DNA of 32,333 nt from an uncultured Methylococcaceae bacterium. GTDB taxonomy: Bacteria > Pseudomonadota > Gammaproteobacteria > Methylococcales > Methylococcaceae. The notes under the pieces were generated by a model. That model had not been told where the DNA came from and did not search any database. It saw only the letters and a list, made by a program, of their open reading frames with translations. A program made the position numbers and the translations under genes. The DNA lies in the NCBI GenBank assembly GCA_903859815.1, contig CAIOOA010000008.1, positions 1 through 32,333 on the forward strand. The letters are read 5' to 3'. Position 1 is the stretch's first letter, and every line of letters starts with the position of its first letter. Of this stretch, positions 14,887-22,672 are shown piece after piece.

Positions 14887-16521
14887 ATGAGCAACGAATT
14901 CGACCAACAATTACAAACCGCCAAACAATGGGCAATGTCTGCGCGGACGGGTGGCTGGTTGACGGAGTCCGACATCGCCCATTTGGCGAAGCTGGATAAC
15001 CGCAGCCCCGCAGGCTTGTTCGAACCCGGCGCACATCGGCCCTTGGTGGCGGCATTCTTCGGCGGCACGGGCGTGGGTAAAAGCACCCTGCTGAACCGCT
15101 TGGCAGGTCAGGCAGTCGCCAAAGCCGGCGTGGAACGGCCCACCTCCCGCGAGGTGTCGATTTATCTGCATGAGTCCTTGCATCTTCGTCAATTGCCGGA
15201 AGGGTTTCCGGTGGACCGGGTGCGGGTCGCCCGTCATGCCGTCGAGAAGCGCAAACAAGTGTTATGGATAGACATGCCCGACATTGACAGCACCGAATCC
15301 AGCAATCGGGATTTGGTCACCGATTGGTTGCCGCATATTGATGTGTTGATTTATGTGGTCAGCCCGGAACGTTACCGCGACGACAAGGGTTGGCGCTTAC
15401 TGCGCGAACATGTACGCGAACATGCGTGGTTGTTCGTGATGAACCAATGGGACTTGGGCCAAGAGGCGCAGGTGGCGGATTTCATCAAACTACTGCGGCA
15501 GGGTGGCTTTTCCAGCCCGATGGTGTTTCGCACCGATAGCCGGGAAGAGGCTGAGAAACGCAAACCTGACGAATTTGCCGAATTGGAAGCCGCAATCCAA
15601 ACCTTGGCCGATAGCCATTTGATTGAGCAATTGGAAAAGCGGGCCTTGGATGCGCGTAAGGAAGAATTGCAAGCGGCGGTCTCGACTTGCCTAAACCGCA
15701 TCGGGAATGATGGCGCATTGGATGAATTGCGTCAGGAATGGAAGAGCATTTGGGAGTCCAGCACTGAAGGATTGTTGCAGGGCTTGAAATGGCCCATGCA
15801 AGAGGTGGCAAGGGCCTTCGTGCGCCATGACACCAACCCGTTACGGCGAGCGATTCAATTGGATCGCAAAGATAAGACAGTGGAAAACCCGTCCGCCGCC
15901 ACGCCTTCCATTTTGTGGGACGATTGGGCACAAATGCAATTGCAGGATGTGCTAGACCAATTGATGGTTGAGGCCGCCGAACAGGGCTTGCCCGTCAGCC
16001 CGTTAAAATCCAGAGTGACAAAATTAATGGATTCAGCCCCTAAACTGATGACGGACGAAGCACAAAAGGGTTTGCGGCTTGCATTAGCCAATCCCGGCAA
16101 TATTGCACAACGAGTTTTGCTGAAATTGACGGCTTTGTTTTCGGTCTTATTGCCTGTCGCCGCAATGGGTTGGGTTTCGTGGCAAGCTTATACGGCCTAT
16201 TATGAAAGCGCCCTCACCCACACAGGATTTTTAGGGACGGATTTCGCCATTCATAGTGCATTGATTGTCATCATTTCATGGTTGTTGCCGTATTTTCTGC
16301 ACCAACAACTCAAACCCTCGCATGAGCGCACTGCCCTCAGAGGCTTGCGCAATGGGGTGAACACCGGGCTGGCACGTTTGCATGTTTTGGCAGACGAGGT
16401 GTTAGCTGATTATTCTTCCGAGTTGAATTCACATTTATCCAAAGGGCGGTTATTGCTGAACCCGCCCAGCGAGCGGCGGGCTTCCGAGAATACGCTGTTG
16501 GAGCGTATTATTCCAAGTTAG
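14887..16521 (+). CDS. Membrane-anchored P-loop GTPase
   Basis: A 544-residue protein with an N-terminal TRAFAC-type GTPase domain: P-loop GGTGVGKST (59-67), a Thr in ERPTSREV as possible switch I, DMPD (129-132) as the G3 element and NQWD (186-189) as G4. A long mostly helical middle region follows. Near the C-terminus are two hydrophobic segments (around LFSVLLPVAAMGWVSW and IHSALIVIISWLLPYFL), so the protein is probably attached to the inner membrane with the GTPase in the cytosol. The arrangement recalls dynamin-like or Era/HSR1-like bacterial GTPases, but I cannot name a specific family. ATG 14887 was chosen because the upstream extension of the frame runs through the preceding terminator. 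The promoter must lie within about 38 bases, or readthrough supplies the transcript. Confidence 0.75.
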   Translation: MSNEFDQQLQTAKQWAMSARTGGWLTESDIAHLAKLDNRSPAGLFEPGAHRPLVAAFFGGTGVGKSTLLNRLAGQAVAKAGVERPTSREVSIYLHESLHLRQLPEGFPVDRVRVARHAVEKRKQVLWIDMPDIDSTESSNRDLVTDWLPHIDVLIYVVSPERYRDDKGWRLLREHVREHAWLFVMNQWDLGQEAQVADFIKLLRQGGFSSPMVFRTDSREEAEKRKPDEFAELEAAIQTLADSHLIEQLEKRALDARKEELQAAVSTCLNRIGNDGALDELRQEWKSIWESSTEGLLQGLKWPMQEVARAFVRHDTNPLRRAIQLDRKDKTVENPSAATPSILWDDWAQMQLQDVLDQLMVEAAEQGLPVSPLKSRVTKLMDSAPKLMTDEAQKGLRLALANPGNIAQRVLLKLTALFSVLLPVAAMGWVSWQAYTAYYESALTHTGFLGTDFAIHSALIVIISWLLPYFLHQQLKPSHERTALRGLRNGVNTGLARLHVLADEVLADYSSELNSHLSKGRLLLNPPSERRASENTLLERIIPS

Positions 16522-16533
16522 ACAACTGGGACT

Positions 16534-16599
16534 GGAGCGTCAAAGCAAGCGTTGACGCTCCCTTGATGCCAGAGCAAGCGTTGAAGCTCCCTTCATGGC
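16534..16599. repeat. Short direct repeat with hairpin between converging genes
   Basis: A 10-bp stem GGAGCGTCAA / TTGACGCTCC (16534-16543, 16552-16561) lies between the GTPase and MFS genes. The segment AGCAAGCGTTGACGCTCCCT is repeated 28 bases on with one substitution (around 16572-16591). The hairpin may end transcription from both sides. The repeat unit looks like a dispersed intergenic repeat rather than a gene part. Confidence 0.5.
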
Positions 16600-17823
16600 T
16601 TATCGTTTGGGCTGGGGGAAATGGTCCATGGTTCGCAACGAGCCAAATCCGCGCATCCAGATCAAAGTGACCAACAAGGTTGCACAACCCCCGGCGATGA
16701 TGGAAGGGGCAAGCCCCAGCCAAGCCGCCGCCAACCCGGACTCAAATTCCCCCAGTTCGTTCGAAGCTCCGATAAACACCGAATTCACGGCGCTAACCCG
16801 CCCACGGATGGCATCCGGGGTTTCCAACTGCACCAGCATCTGACGTATGAACACGCTGACCATATCCCCGACCCCTAGCATTGCCAAGGCGGTCAATGAC
16901 AAGTAAAGGTTGTTCGACAGGCCAAACAGAATCGTACCGACACCAAACAAGGCGACACCATCAAACATCCAGCGGCCCACTTGGCGGGAAATGGGGAAAA
17001 ATGCCAGCGTCATTGCGGTCAACGTCGCACCTAAGCCGGGTGCTGTGCGCAAAAGGCCAAGCTCGGCAGGACCGACATGCAGAATGTCGCTGGCAACGGC
17101 AGGCAAGAGCGCGGTCGCCCCGCCAAACAAGACGGCAAACAAATCGAGAGAGATGGCCCCTAGCACGATGGGCTTATTCCAAACGAAGTGCAAGCCTTCC
17201 AAAAAGGTGCGCCATGTTGCCGGGCTATTGCTGGCTGGCTTTCGTTCGACGCGAACGAATAACATCAAAACCTGAGAAACCAACAACAGGCTGGCGACCG
17301 AAAAATACACCACTTCAGGGCCCAACATGTAAAGCAAGCCACCGACGGTAGGCCCGGTGAGGATGGCAATTTGAAAACTGGAAGAATTGAGCGCGACGGC
17401 ATTGGCGAAACTTTCAGCCGGCACCAAGTTAGGCATGATGGCTTGGCTGGTGGGCATCATGAATGCCCGCGCCGAGCCATAGATCGCCATCACCGCGAAC
17501 ACTGGCCAAACCTCTTGCTGCCCAGTCAATGTAAAAATCAGCAGCAGAATGCCGCATAAGCACTCCACCACATAACACAGGAACAAAATTGCCCGACGGT
17601 CGGCACGGTCGGCAAGTTGCCCTGCGACCAATACCAAAATTGAAAAGGGTAGGAATTGTGCCAGCCCGATCAAGCCCAAATCGAGCGGGTTGCCGGAAAT
17701 GGAGTAGACCTGCCAGCCCACCGCCACCCCTTGCATTTGCACGGCAAGGGTGGCGCAAAAACGGGCCAGCAGATAAAAACTGAAATTACGGTGGCGTAGT
17801 ACTCCAAAACCCTGGTGGGGCAT
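16600..17823 (-). CDS. MFS transporter, EntS-like exporter family
   Basis: A 407-residue, 12-helix transporter. The N-terminus (HRNFSFYLLARFCATLAVQM), the loop AGQLADRADRRAILF and the mid-segment GSARAFMMPTSQAIMPNLVP are typical of the MFS_3/EntS-like exporters, which use the proton gradient to move siderophores, drugs or metabolites across the inner membrane. The substrate cannot be read from sequence. ATG 17823 was chosen; it overlaps the nhaD stop as TGATG, implying translational coupling. The TTG one codon earlier is less likely. Being co-transcribed with a Na+/H+ antiporter hints at an envelope or ionic-stress setting, which is inference only. Confidence 0.85.
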   Translation of the reverse strand: MPHQGFGVLRHRNFSFYLLARFCATLAVQMQGVAVGWQVYSISGNPLDLGLIGLAQFLPFSILVLVAGQLADRADRRAILFLCYVVECLCGILLLIFTLTGQQEVWPVFAVMAIYGSARAFMMPTSQAIMPNLVPAESFANAVALNSSSFQIAILTGPTVGGLLYMLGPEVVYFSVASLLLVSQVLMLFVRVERKPASNSPATWRTFLEGLHFVWNKPIVLGAISLDLFAVLFGGATALLPAVASDILHVGPAELGLLRTAPGLGATLTAMTLAFFPISRQVGRWMFDGVALFGVGTILFGLSNNLYLSLTALAMLGVGDMVSVFIRQMLVQLETPDAIRGRVSAVNSVFIGASNELGEFESGLAAAWLGLAPSIIAGGCATLLVTLIWMRGFGSLRTMDHFPQPKR

Positions 17824-19268
17824 CAAAAGAAACGGGCATTAATCAAAAAATGCACCGCGATGCTGGCCGCATATCCCAAGGCAATCACAGGCATCCATTT
17901 CAGATGCGAGACAAAAGAATAGGCACCTTTGGTCTGGCCCAACAACCCAACCCCTGCCGCCGAACCAATCGCCAATAAGCTGCCGCCCACCCCGGCAGTC
18001 AAAGTCACTAACAACCATTGACCTTCGGAAATCTTCGGGGCCATTGTCAACACAGCGTACATAATCGTGCCATTGTCGATGAAAGCCGAAACAATGCCCA
18101 CCAGAATATTGGCTACTGTTGGATTGAGATCGGTGTAAAGAAACTGCGAGGTCAAGGTCAAATAGCCCATGAAACTCAAACCGCCCACACCCACCATGAC
18201 CCCATAGAAATACAATAAGGTGTCCCATTCCAGATGGGCTACGCTGTGGAAAACGTCAAAGTGCTGTTTGGTTTCGACGGTTTGGAAAGGCGAGGCGACT
18301 GCTTGCCTCATGGCCTTTTCCGTTTCTTTGACTACACCCTTGAAACGCTGGTCGCCGACACGAACTTTGTACAAGTAGAAGAAGTAGAAGCTGAGATAAG
18401 TCAGACCGGCCAACATGCCGGCGGCTGGCGGAAGCCCTAGGAAATTTTCAAAGCAAACCGACGTGACGATAGTGAGGAAAAACAGGATGATGATGCCAAT
18501 GGCGCCGTGCTGCATGGGCCTAGGCTTGCCCTCCGATTTAGGGAATTCCTTTGGAACCCAAAAATACATGATGGCGGCGGGGACAATAAAATTAACAATC
18601 GATGGAAGCAAAAGGGTGAAGAAATGTGCGAAAGGAACCACTCCCTTTTGCCATACTAGCAATGTGGTGATGTCGCCAAACGGGCTGAACGATCCTCCCG
18701 CATTGGTGGCGACCACGATATTGACGCAAGCGATGGAAATGAACTTCTTGTTATTTTTTGCCATGGCCATGACTACGGCCCCCATTAGCAGGGCAGTGGT
18801 CAGGTTGTTGCAGACCGAGGACATGAAGAAGGATTGGATTCCGGTGATCCAGAACAGTTTTCGGTATCCGTAGCCTTTGCTGAGCAACCATATTCGGAGA
18901 TTGTCAAACACTCCTCGCTGTTCCATGGCGTTCAAGTAGGTCATTGACACCAATATAAATAAGAACAGCTCGGCGTAGCCTTCCAAAGTGGAGCGGAATG
19001 CATTTCTCGACTCTTCTTCCAAGCCGCCTGAAACATAAACCGAAGCAATCAAGACCCAAATCAAGCTGGCTGCAAACACCATCGGCTTGGATTTGCGCAG
19101 CATGGTGGATTCTTCCATCATCGCCAGCACGTAGGCGAAGAAGAAAACGGCCAAGGAAGTGTAGCCTATCCAGCTATGGGTCAGGTCAATAGGAAGGTTT
19201 GTGGTCGATTCACCGGCCCAAGCATTGACCGGTAAAAGCACAAGCAAAGCTATCAGTACATTGAACAT
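17823..19268 (-). CDS. nhaD: Sodium:proton antiporter NhaD
   Basis: Inner-membrane Na+(Li+)/H+ antiporter of the ArsB/NhaD (ion transporter) superfamily, 481 residues with 12-13 membrane segments. The first hydrophobic stretch (FNVLIALLVLLPVNAWAGES) looks like a cleavable signal or first helix. Characteristic sequences are SSVCNNLTTALLMGAVV, NAGGSFSPFGDITTLLVW and SAFIDNGTIMYAVL; the Asn/Asp-rich loops in these regions are the ion-binding positions in the family. ATG 19268 was preferred because it gives a normal NhaD N-terminus and has GGAG upstream, slightly far (12 bases). The frame opens at a TTG (19313) with no ribosome site. It is the first gene of a two-gene operon with the MFS exporter. 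Confidence 0.92.
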   Translation of the reverse strand: MFNVLIALLVLLPVNAWAGESTTNLPIDLTHSWIGYTSLAVFFFAYVLAMMEESTMLRKSKPMVFAASLIWVLIASVYVSGGLEEESRNAFRSTLEGYAELFLFILVSMTYLNAMEQRGVFDNLRIWLLSKGYGYRKLFWITGIQSFFMSSVCNNLTTALLMGAVVMAMAKNNKKFISIACVNIVVATNAGGSFSPFGDITTLLVWQKGVVPFAHFFTLLLPSIVNFIVPAAIMYFWVPKEFPKSEGKPRPMQHGAIGIIILFFLTIVTSVCFENFLGLPPAAGMLAGLTYLSFYFFYLYKVRVGDQRFKGVVKETEKAMRQAVASPFQTVETKQHFDVFHSVAHLEWDTLLYFYGVMVGVGGLSFMGYLTLTSQFLYTDLNPTVANILVGIVSAFIDNGTIMYAVLTMAPKISEGQWLLVTLTAGVGGSLLAIGSAAGVGLLGQTKGAYSFVSHLKWMPVIALGYAASIAVHFLINARFF

Positions 19269-19679
19269 GGTTTTACTTGTCTCCAAAGAATGTCGATTGG
19301 CAATATGTCCCAAAAGGGAGGCGGACTGTATTTACGGTCGTTTGACCTACGCTCACACTATAAGTTTGTAAGTGGATGTTAAATGATTGGATGCCTGTTG
19401 GTCGAGTACAATCAGAATTTACAGATAAAAACCATTGGATTTTCATTGCAAAGCGACACTGAAAATGCCTGTCGATTAGGTTCGCCAACTAAAATTCAAT
19501 GACCAACCATGGTATTCGTCTTACACGACTCAAGAAATGTCCTATCATACAGGTTGGACGGTTTGGCATTGGCGGCAAAAGCAAAATGGAAGGCGTTTTC
19601 CCATTCAAACCTTGCTATCATAATTCCACGACCTTAACACCACACTTTTGGGTTCAATAATAAAGAACAGAGGCGACAG
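19269..19679. other. Divergent intergenic region, no gene
   Basis: This 411-base region separates nhaD from the stressosome operon and must hold both promoters. I found no convincing -35/-10 pair, no GG-N10-GC element with good flanks, and no clear RNA motif. The rsbR-like gene has a ribosome site (GAGG) directly before its ATG. No open frame here deserves a call. Confidence 0.5.
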
Positions 19680-20870
19680 ATGACAACGCAAAACTATGAT
19701 AAGTCTCGTAGCATACTGGGTTCCGATGAAAGTTTTCGCCTATTGGTGGATAGTGTCTCTGACTATGCCATCATCATGCTGGATACAAAAGGACAGGTTG
19801 CCAGTTGGAACGCCGGTGCAGAAAAAAATCTAGGTTATCGCCAAAACGAAATAATAGGCAGGCATTTTTCTTGCTTTTACTCGTCGGAATCGGTGAATGA
19901 AGGTCTCCCGGAAAAGACCCTGAAGTTGGCTGCCGAGAATGGTCGCTATGAGTATGAAGGCTGGCGCAAGCGTCAAGACGGCTCGCGTTTTTGGGCGAAC
20001 ACCTTACTGTCACCCATGCTGGATTCTCAAGGGACGCTGATTGGCTTTGCGGAAATCACCCGAGACTTTTCTGAACGGAAGAATGCCGATTATGCCCGCA
20101 GTCTGATTGAGGCAAGTTTGGACCCCTTGGTCACCATCGCCCCGGATGGCAAGATTACCGATGTCAATGCCGCCACTGAATCCATCACTGGACGTTCACG
20201 CATAGAACTGATTGGCACTGACTTTTGCGATTATTTCACCGACCCTGAGAAAGCCCGCAACGGCTACCAACAAGTGTTCCGCGAGAGCATGGTGCGCGAC
20301 TATCCGTTGGAGCTTAGACATGCCAATGGACGGGTGACTTCTGTGCTGTACAATGCTTCTGTCTACAAAGACGAGGACGGCGCAGTGGTCGGTGTGTTTG
20401 CCGCTGCCCGCGACATTACCGAACGAAAGCTTTCCGAAGAGCGCATAAAACAACAGAGCCGGGAAATTCTGGAACTTTCCACACCCGTCATGCAAGTTTG
20501 GCAGGGCGTGGTGGCAGTGCCGCTGATTGGTTGCCTGGACAGCCAACGCACCCAACAGTTCATGGAACGCTTGCTCGACCGGATTGTTGAAACCAATTCC
20601 CCCGTCGCCTTGGTTGACATCATGGGAGTGCCGACTATCGACACCCAGACCGCTCAACATCTGATTGAAACGATCACCGCAGTTCGCCTGCTTGGGGCTC
20701 AAGTGGTGCTGACAGGCGTCCGTCCTGCGATAGCCCAGACCTTGGTGCATTTAGGCATAGACCTTTCGGGCATCACTACGCGCTCGTCCATGGCAGCCGG
20801 TTTGTTAGTGGCACTGGACTTGCTGAAATTGCAAGTAGTCAAGAAGTCAGAAAACCATCGGGGAGACTGA
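19680..20870 (+). CDS. rsbR: Stressosome sensor/scaffold, RsbR-like (PAS-PAS-STAS)
   Basis: A 396-residue co-antagonist of the stressosome. Residues about 15-133 and 140-250 are two PAS domains (each ending in an RDFSERK or RDITERK motif). Residues about 262-388 are an RsbR-type STAS domain. The phosphorylatable threonines expected for RsbT action align at T322 (PTIDTQTAQ) and T354 (RPAIAQTLVHLGIDLS). In Bacillus the sensory part is a non-haem globin; the PAS pair here would sense another cue, possibly redox or a small ligand (inference). It is the first gene of the operon; two bases separate it from the start of rsbS. No transmembrane segment is visible, so sensing is cytosolic. Confidence 0.9.
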   Translation: MTTQNYDKSRSILGSDESFRLLVDSVSDYAIIMLDTKGQVASWNAGAEKNLGYRQNEIIGRHFSCFYSSESVNEGLPEKTLKLAAENGRYEYEGWRKRQDGSRFWANTLLSPMLDSQGTLIGFAEITRDFSERKNADYARSLIEASLDPLVTIAPDGKITDVNAATESITGRSRIELIGTDFCDYFTDPEKARNGYQQVFRESMVRDYPLELRHANGRVTSVLYNASVYKDEDGAVVGVFAAARDITERKLSEERIKQQSREILELSTPVMQVWQGVVAVPLIGCLDSQRTQQFMERLLDRIVETNSPVALVDIMGVPTIDTQTAQHLIETITAVRLLGAQVVLTGVRPAIAQTLVHLGIDLSGITTRSSMAAGLLVALDLLKLQVVKKSENHRGD

Positions 20871-20871
20871 C

Positions 20872-21252
20872 ATGCCTAACGGGACTGTTTCTGTCATCAA
20901 AATCCGCGATATTCTGCTAGTCACCGTGCCGTCCGACCCGGACGACATCACTGTCTCCGAGCTTCAAGAGCAAGTGCTGTATGCGATGGAACGACATAGT
21001 GCCAAAGGGCTTATTTTGGATATTTCCACGGTCGAAACGGTCGACTCTTTTTTTGCGCGTACAATTTCCGAGACGGTCAAAATGGTGGCGCTGATGGGCG
21101 GCTTGAGCGTCCTTTCCGGGATGCGTGCCTGCGTTGCCGTCACCACCACGCAGTTAGGTCTGACTTTTGAGCAAACTTTGACCGCATTGGATGTGGACAG
21201 GGCCATGGACATGCTGTCGGTAGCCATGGACGATAAGGGGGACTCGGCATGA
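20872..21252 (+). CDS. rsbS: Stressosome STAS scaffold protein RsbS
   Basis: A 126-residue single STAS domain protein that forms the stressosome core with RsbR and holds RsbT inactive until phosphorylated. Ser59 in ETVDSFFARTI aligns exactly with Ser59 of Bacillus RsbS, the known RsbT target. The remaining pattern (GLILDIST, LMGGLSVLSGMRACVAVTTTQLG) fits the family. The start follows rsbR closely and is preceded by GGGAGA. The 3' end overlaps rsbT by four bases. Confidence 0.93.
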   Translation: MPNGTVSVIKIRDILLVTVPSDPDDITVSELQEQVLYAMERHSAKGLILDISTVETVDSFFARTISETVKMVALMGGLSVLSGMRACVAVTTTQLGLTFEQTLTALDVDRAMDMLSVAMDDKGDSA

Positions 21253-21656
21253 ACACGTTATGCCAGGGGGAAATGCTGATCGATACTGAAAATGACATTG
21301 TCATGGCTCGCAAATCGGTGCGCGAAGCCGCTGTCACCTTGGGTTTTGGCGTCACTGACGTGACCCGCATCGTCACCGCAGCCTCTGAACTGACGCGCAA
21401 TATTTATGTTTATGCCGGTTCAGGCATCATGCGTTGGCATTCCATCAATGATAGCAATGTGGGACTCGAATTGGTTTTCGAGGACAAAGGGCCTGGCATC
21501 ATCGATGTCAAATTAGCCATGGAACCGGGATATTCGACTGGCAAAGGACTGGGGATGGGTTTGCCCGGAACCAAGCGCTTGATGGACGAGATGGATGTCC
21601 TGTCTGAAATAGGCAAGGGAACCACCATTCGAATCAGAAAATGGCTTAGACAATAA
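21249..21656 (+). CDS. rsbT: Switch serine/threonine kinase RsbT
   Basis: A 135-residue GHKL-fold kinase that phosphorylates RsbS and RsbR and is then released to act on a downstream partner. ATP-binding motifs are clear: N-box ASELTRNIYVYAG, G1 box EDKGPGI and G2 box YSTGKGLGMGLPGTKRLMDE. The ATG overlaps the rsbS stop as ATGA. In Bacillus released RsbT activates the phosphatase RsbU. No RsbU-like gene with the RsbT-binding domain is seen, so the target here is probably one of the next two proteins. Confidence 0.94.
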   Translation: MNTLCQGEMLIDTENDIVMARKSVREAAVTLGFGVTDVTRIVTAASELTRNIYVYAGSGIMRWHSINDSNVGLELVFEDKGPGIIDVKLAMEPGYSTGKGLGMGLPGTKRLMDEMDVLSEIGKGTTIRIRKWLRQ

Positions 21657-21658
21657 CA

Positions 21659-22672
21659 GTGCCGCCAATCGCGCAAACCATTACCATCGGGCACAATGCC
21701 GAAATTGCCTTGGCAAGGCGAGCCGCCAAACAGCTTGCGGAGGAAATTGGCATCAATGTTCTAGGGTGCGAAGAAATCGCCCTGGCAACCAGCGAACTTG
21801 CATCCAATTTGGTCAAACATGCGGGGGGCGGCATCTTGGTGTTGACCCCCCTTTCGTTGCCGCCTCGACATGGGTTGCAAATCGAATCCATCGACAACGG
21901 CAAAGGCATCCCCAATATCCCAAAAGCCATGACCGATGGCTATTCGACCGCAAACAGCCTCGGCAATGGCCTAGGCGCTATCAACCGCCTGATGGACGAA
22001 TTCGACATCACATCCCGTATTGGCGCTGGCACTCACATCGTTTGCCGTAAGTGGGTGCGCAAAGACGAATCCACCCTAAACTACTGCCCCTATGACATAG
22101 GCGTGGCCACTCGTCCAAAACCGGGTTTCGATATCAATGGCGACGATTTTGTAGTTAAGAGTTGGGTTGGCAAAACATTGGTGGGGGTCATTGACGGTTT
22201 AGGCCACGGTGAACTCGCCCATCAAGCCTCCCTTGCAGCCCGCACGTTTATAGAATCCCATTACGATCTGCCACTGGATACCCTGTTTCGTGGCGTAGGC
22301 TTCTCCTGCCAAAAGACACGCGGTTGCGTGATGGCCTTAGCCTGCTTCGACTGGGAACGGAAGACCATTCATTTCGCTTCTGTGGGCAATATTGAGGCAC
22401 GAGTCATAGGCAGCCCCAAAACTATCAATTTCATTGTGCGCCGGGGCATTGTGGGCGTTAATTCTCCTGATCCCCACGTCACGGTTCATGGGTGGGAGCC
22501 TGACTATATGCTGGCGCTTTATTCGGATGGTTTGATCAGCCATTGGAACTGGCAAGACTTCCCTCAATTGATTGACAAGCCTGCATCCCAAGTCGCTGAA
22601 AATTTGTTGCACCACTTGGCTAGGCCGACAGATGATGCCACCATTTTGATCGTCAAGAAATCAAGCCGATGA
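21659..22672 (+). CDS. GHKL ATPase - SpoIIE/PP2C phosphatase fusion (RsbT/RsbX-like)
   Basis: A 337-residue two-domain protein. Residues 1-135 form a second RsbT-like GHKL domain (ALATSELASNLVKHAGGG, DNGKGIPNIP, YSTANSLGNGLGAINRLMDEFD). Residues 145-335 are a PP2C/SpoIIE phosphatase of RsbX type with metal-binding positions in GDDF, GVIDGLGHGELAHQAS, LYSDGL and DDATILIV. RsbX resets the stressosome by dephosphorylating RsbR/RsbS, so this protein may combine reset and kinase roles. The start is GTG 21659, three bases from the rsbT stop. The end overlaps the histidine kinase gene (ATGA). Fusions of this type are known in proteobacterial stressosome operons. Confidence 0.87.
   Translation: MPPIAQTITIGHNAEIALARRAAKQLAEEIGINVLGCEEIALATSELASNLVKHAGGGILVLTPLSLPPRHGLQIESIDNGKGIPNIPKAMTDGYSTANSLGNGLGAINRLMDEFDITSRIGAGTHIVCRKWVRKDESTLNYCPYDIGVATRPKPGFDINGDDFVVKSWVGKTLVGVIDGLGHGELAHQASLAARTFIESHYDLPLDTLFRGVGFSCQKTRGCVMALACFDWERKTIHFASVGNIEARVIGSPKTINFIVRRGIVGVNSPDPHVTVHGWEPDYMLALYSDGLISHWNWQDFPQLIDKPASQVAENLLHHLARPTDDATILIVKKSSR

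Noticed and set aside
19575-19600. GG-N10-GC match upstream of the rsbR-like gene
   Set aside because: Only the GG and GC agree; the flanking bases (CGGTTT and TGGCG) are poor fits to the -24 and -12 elements.
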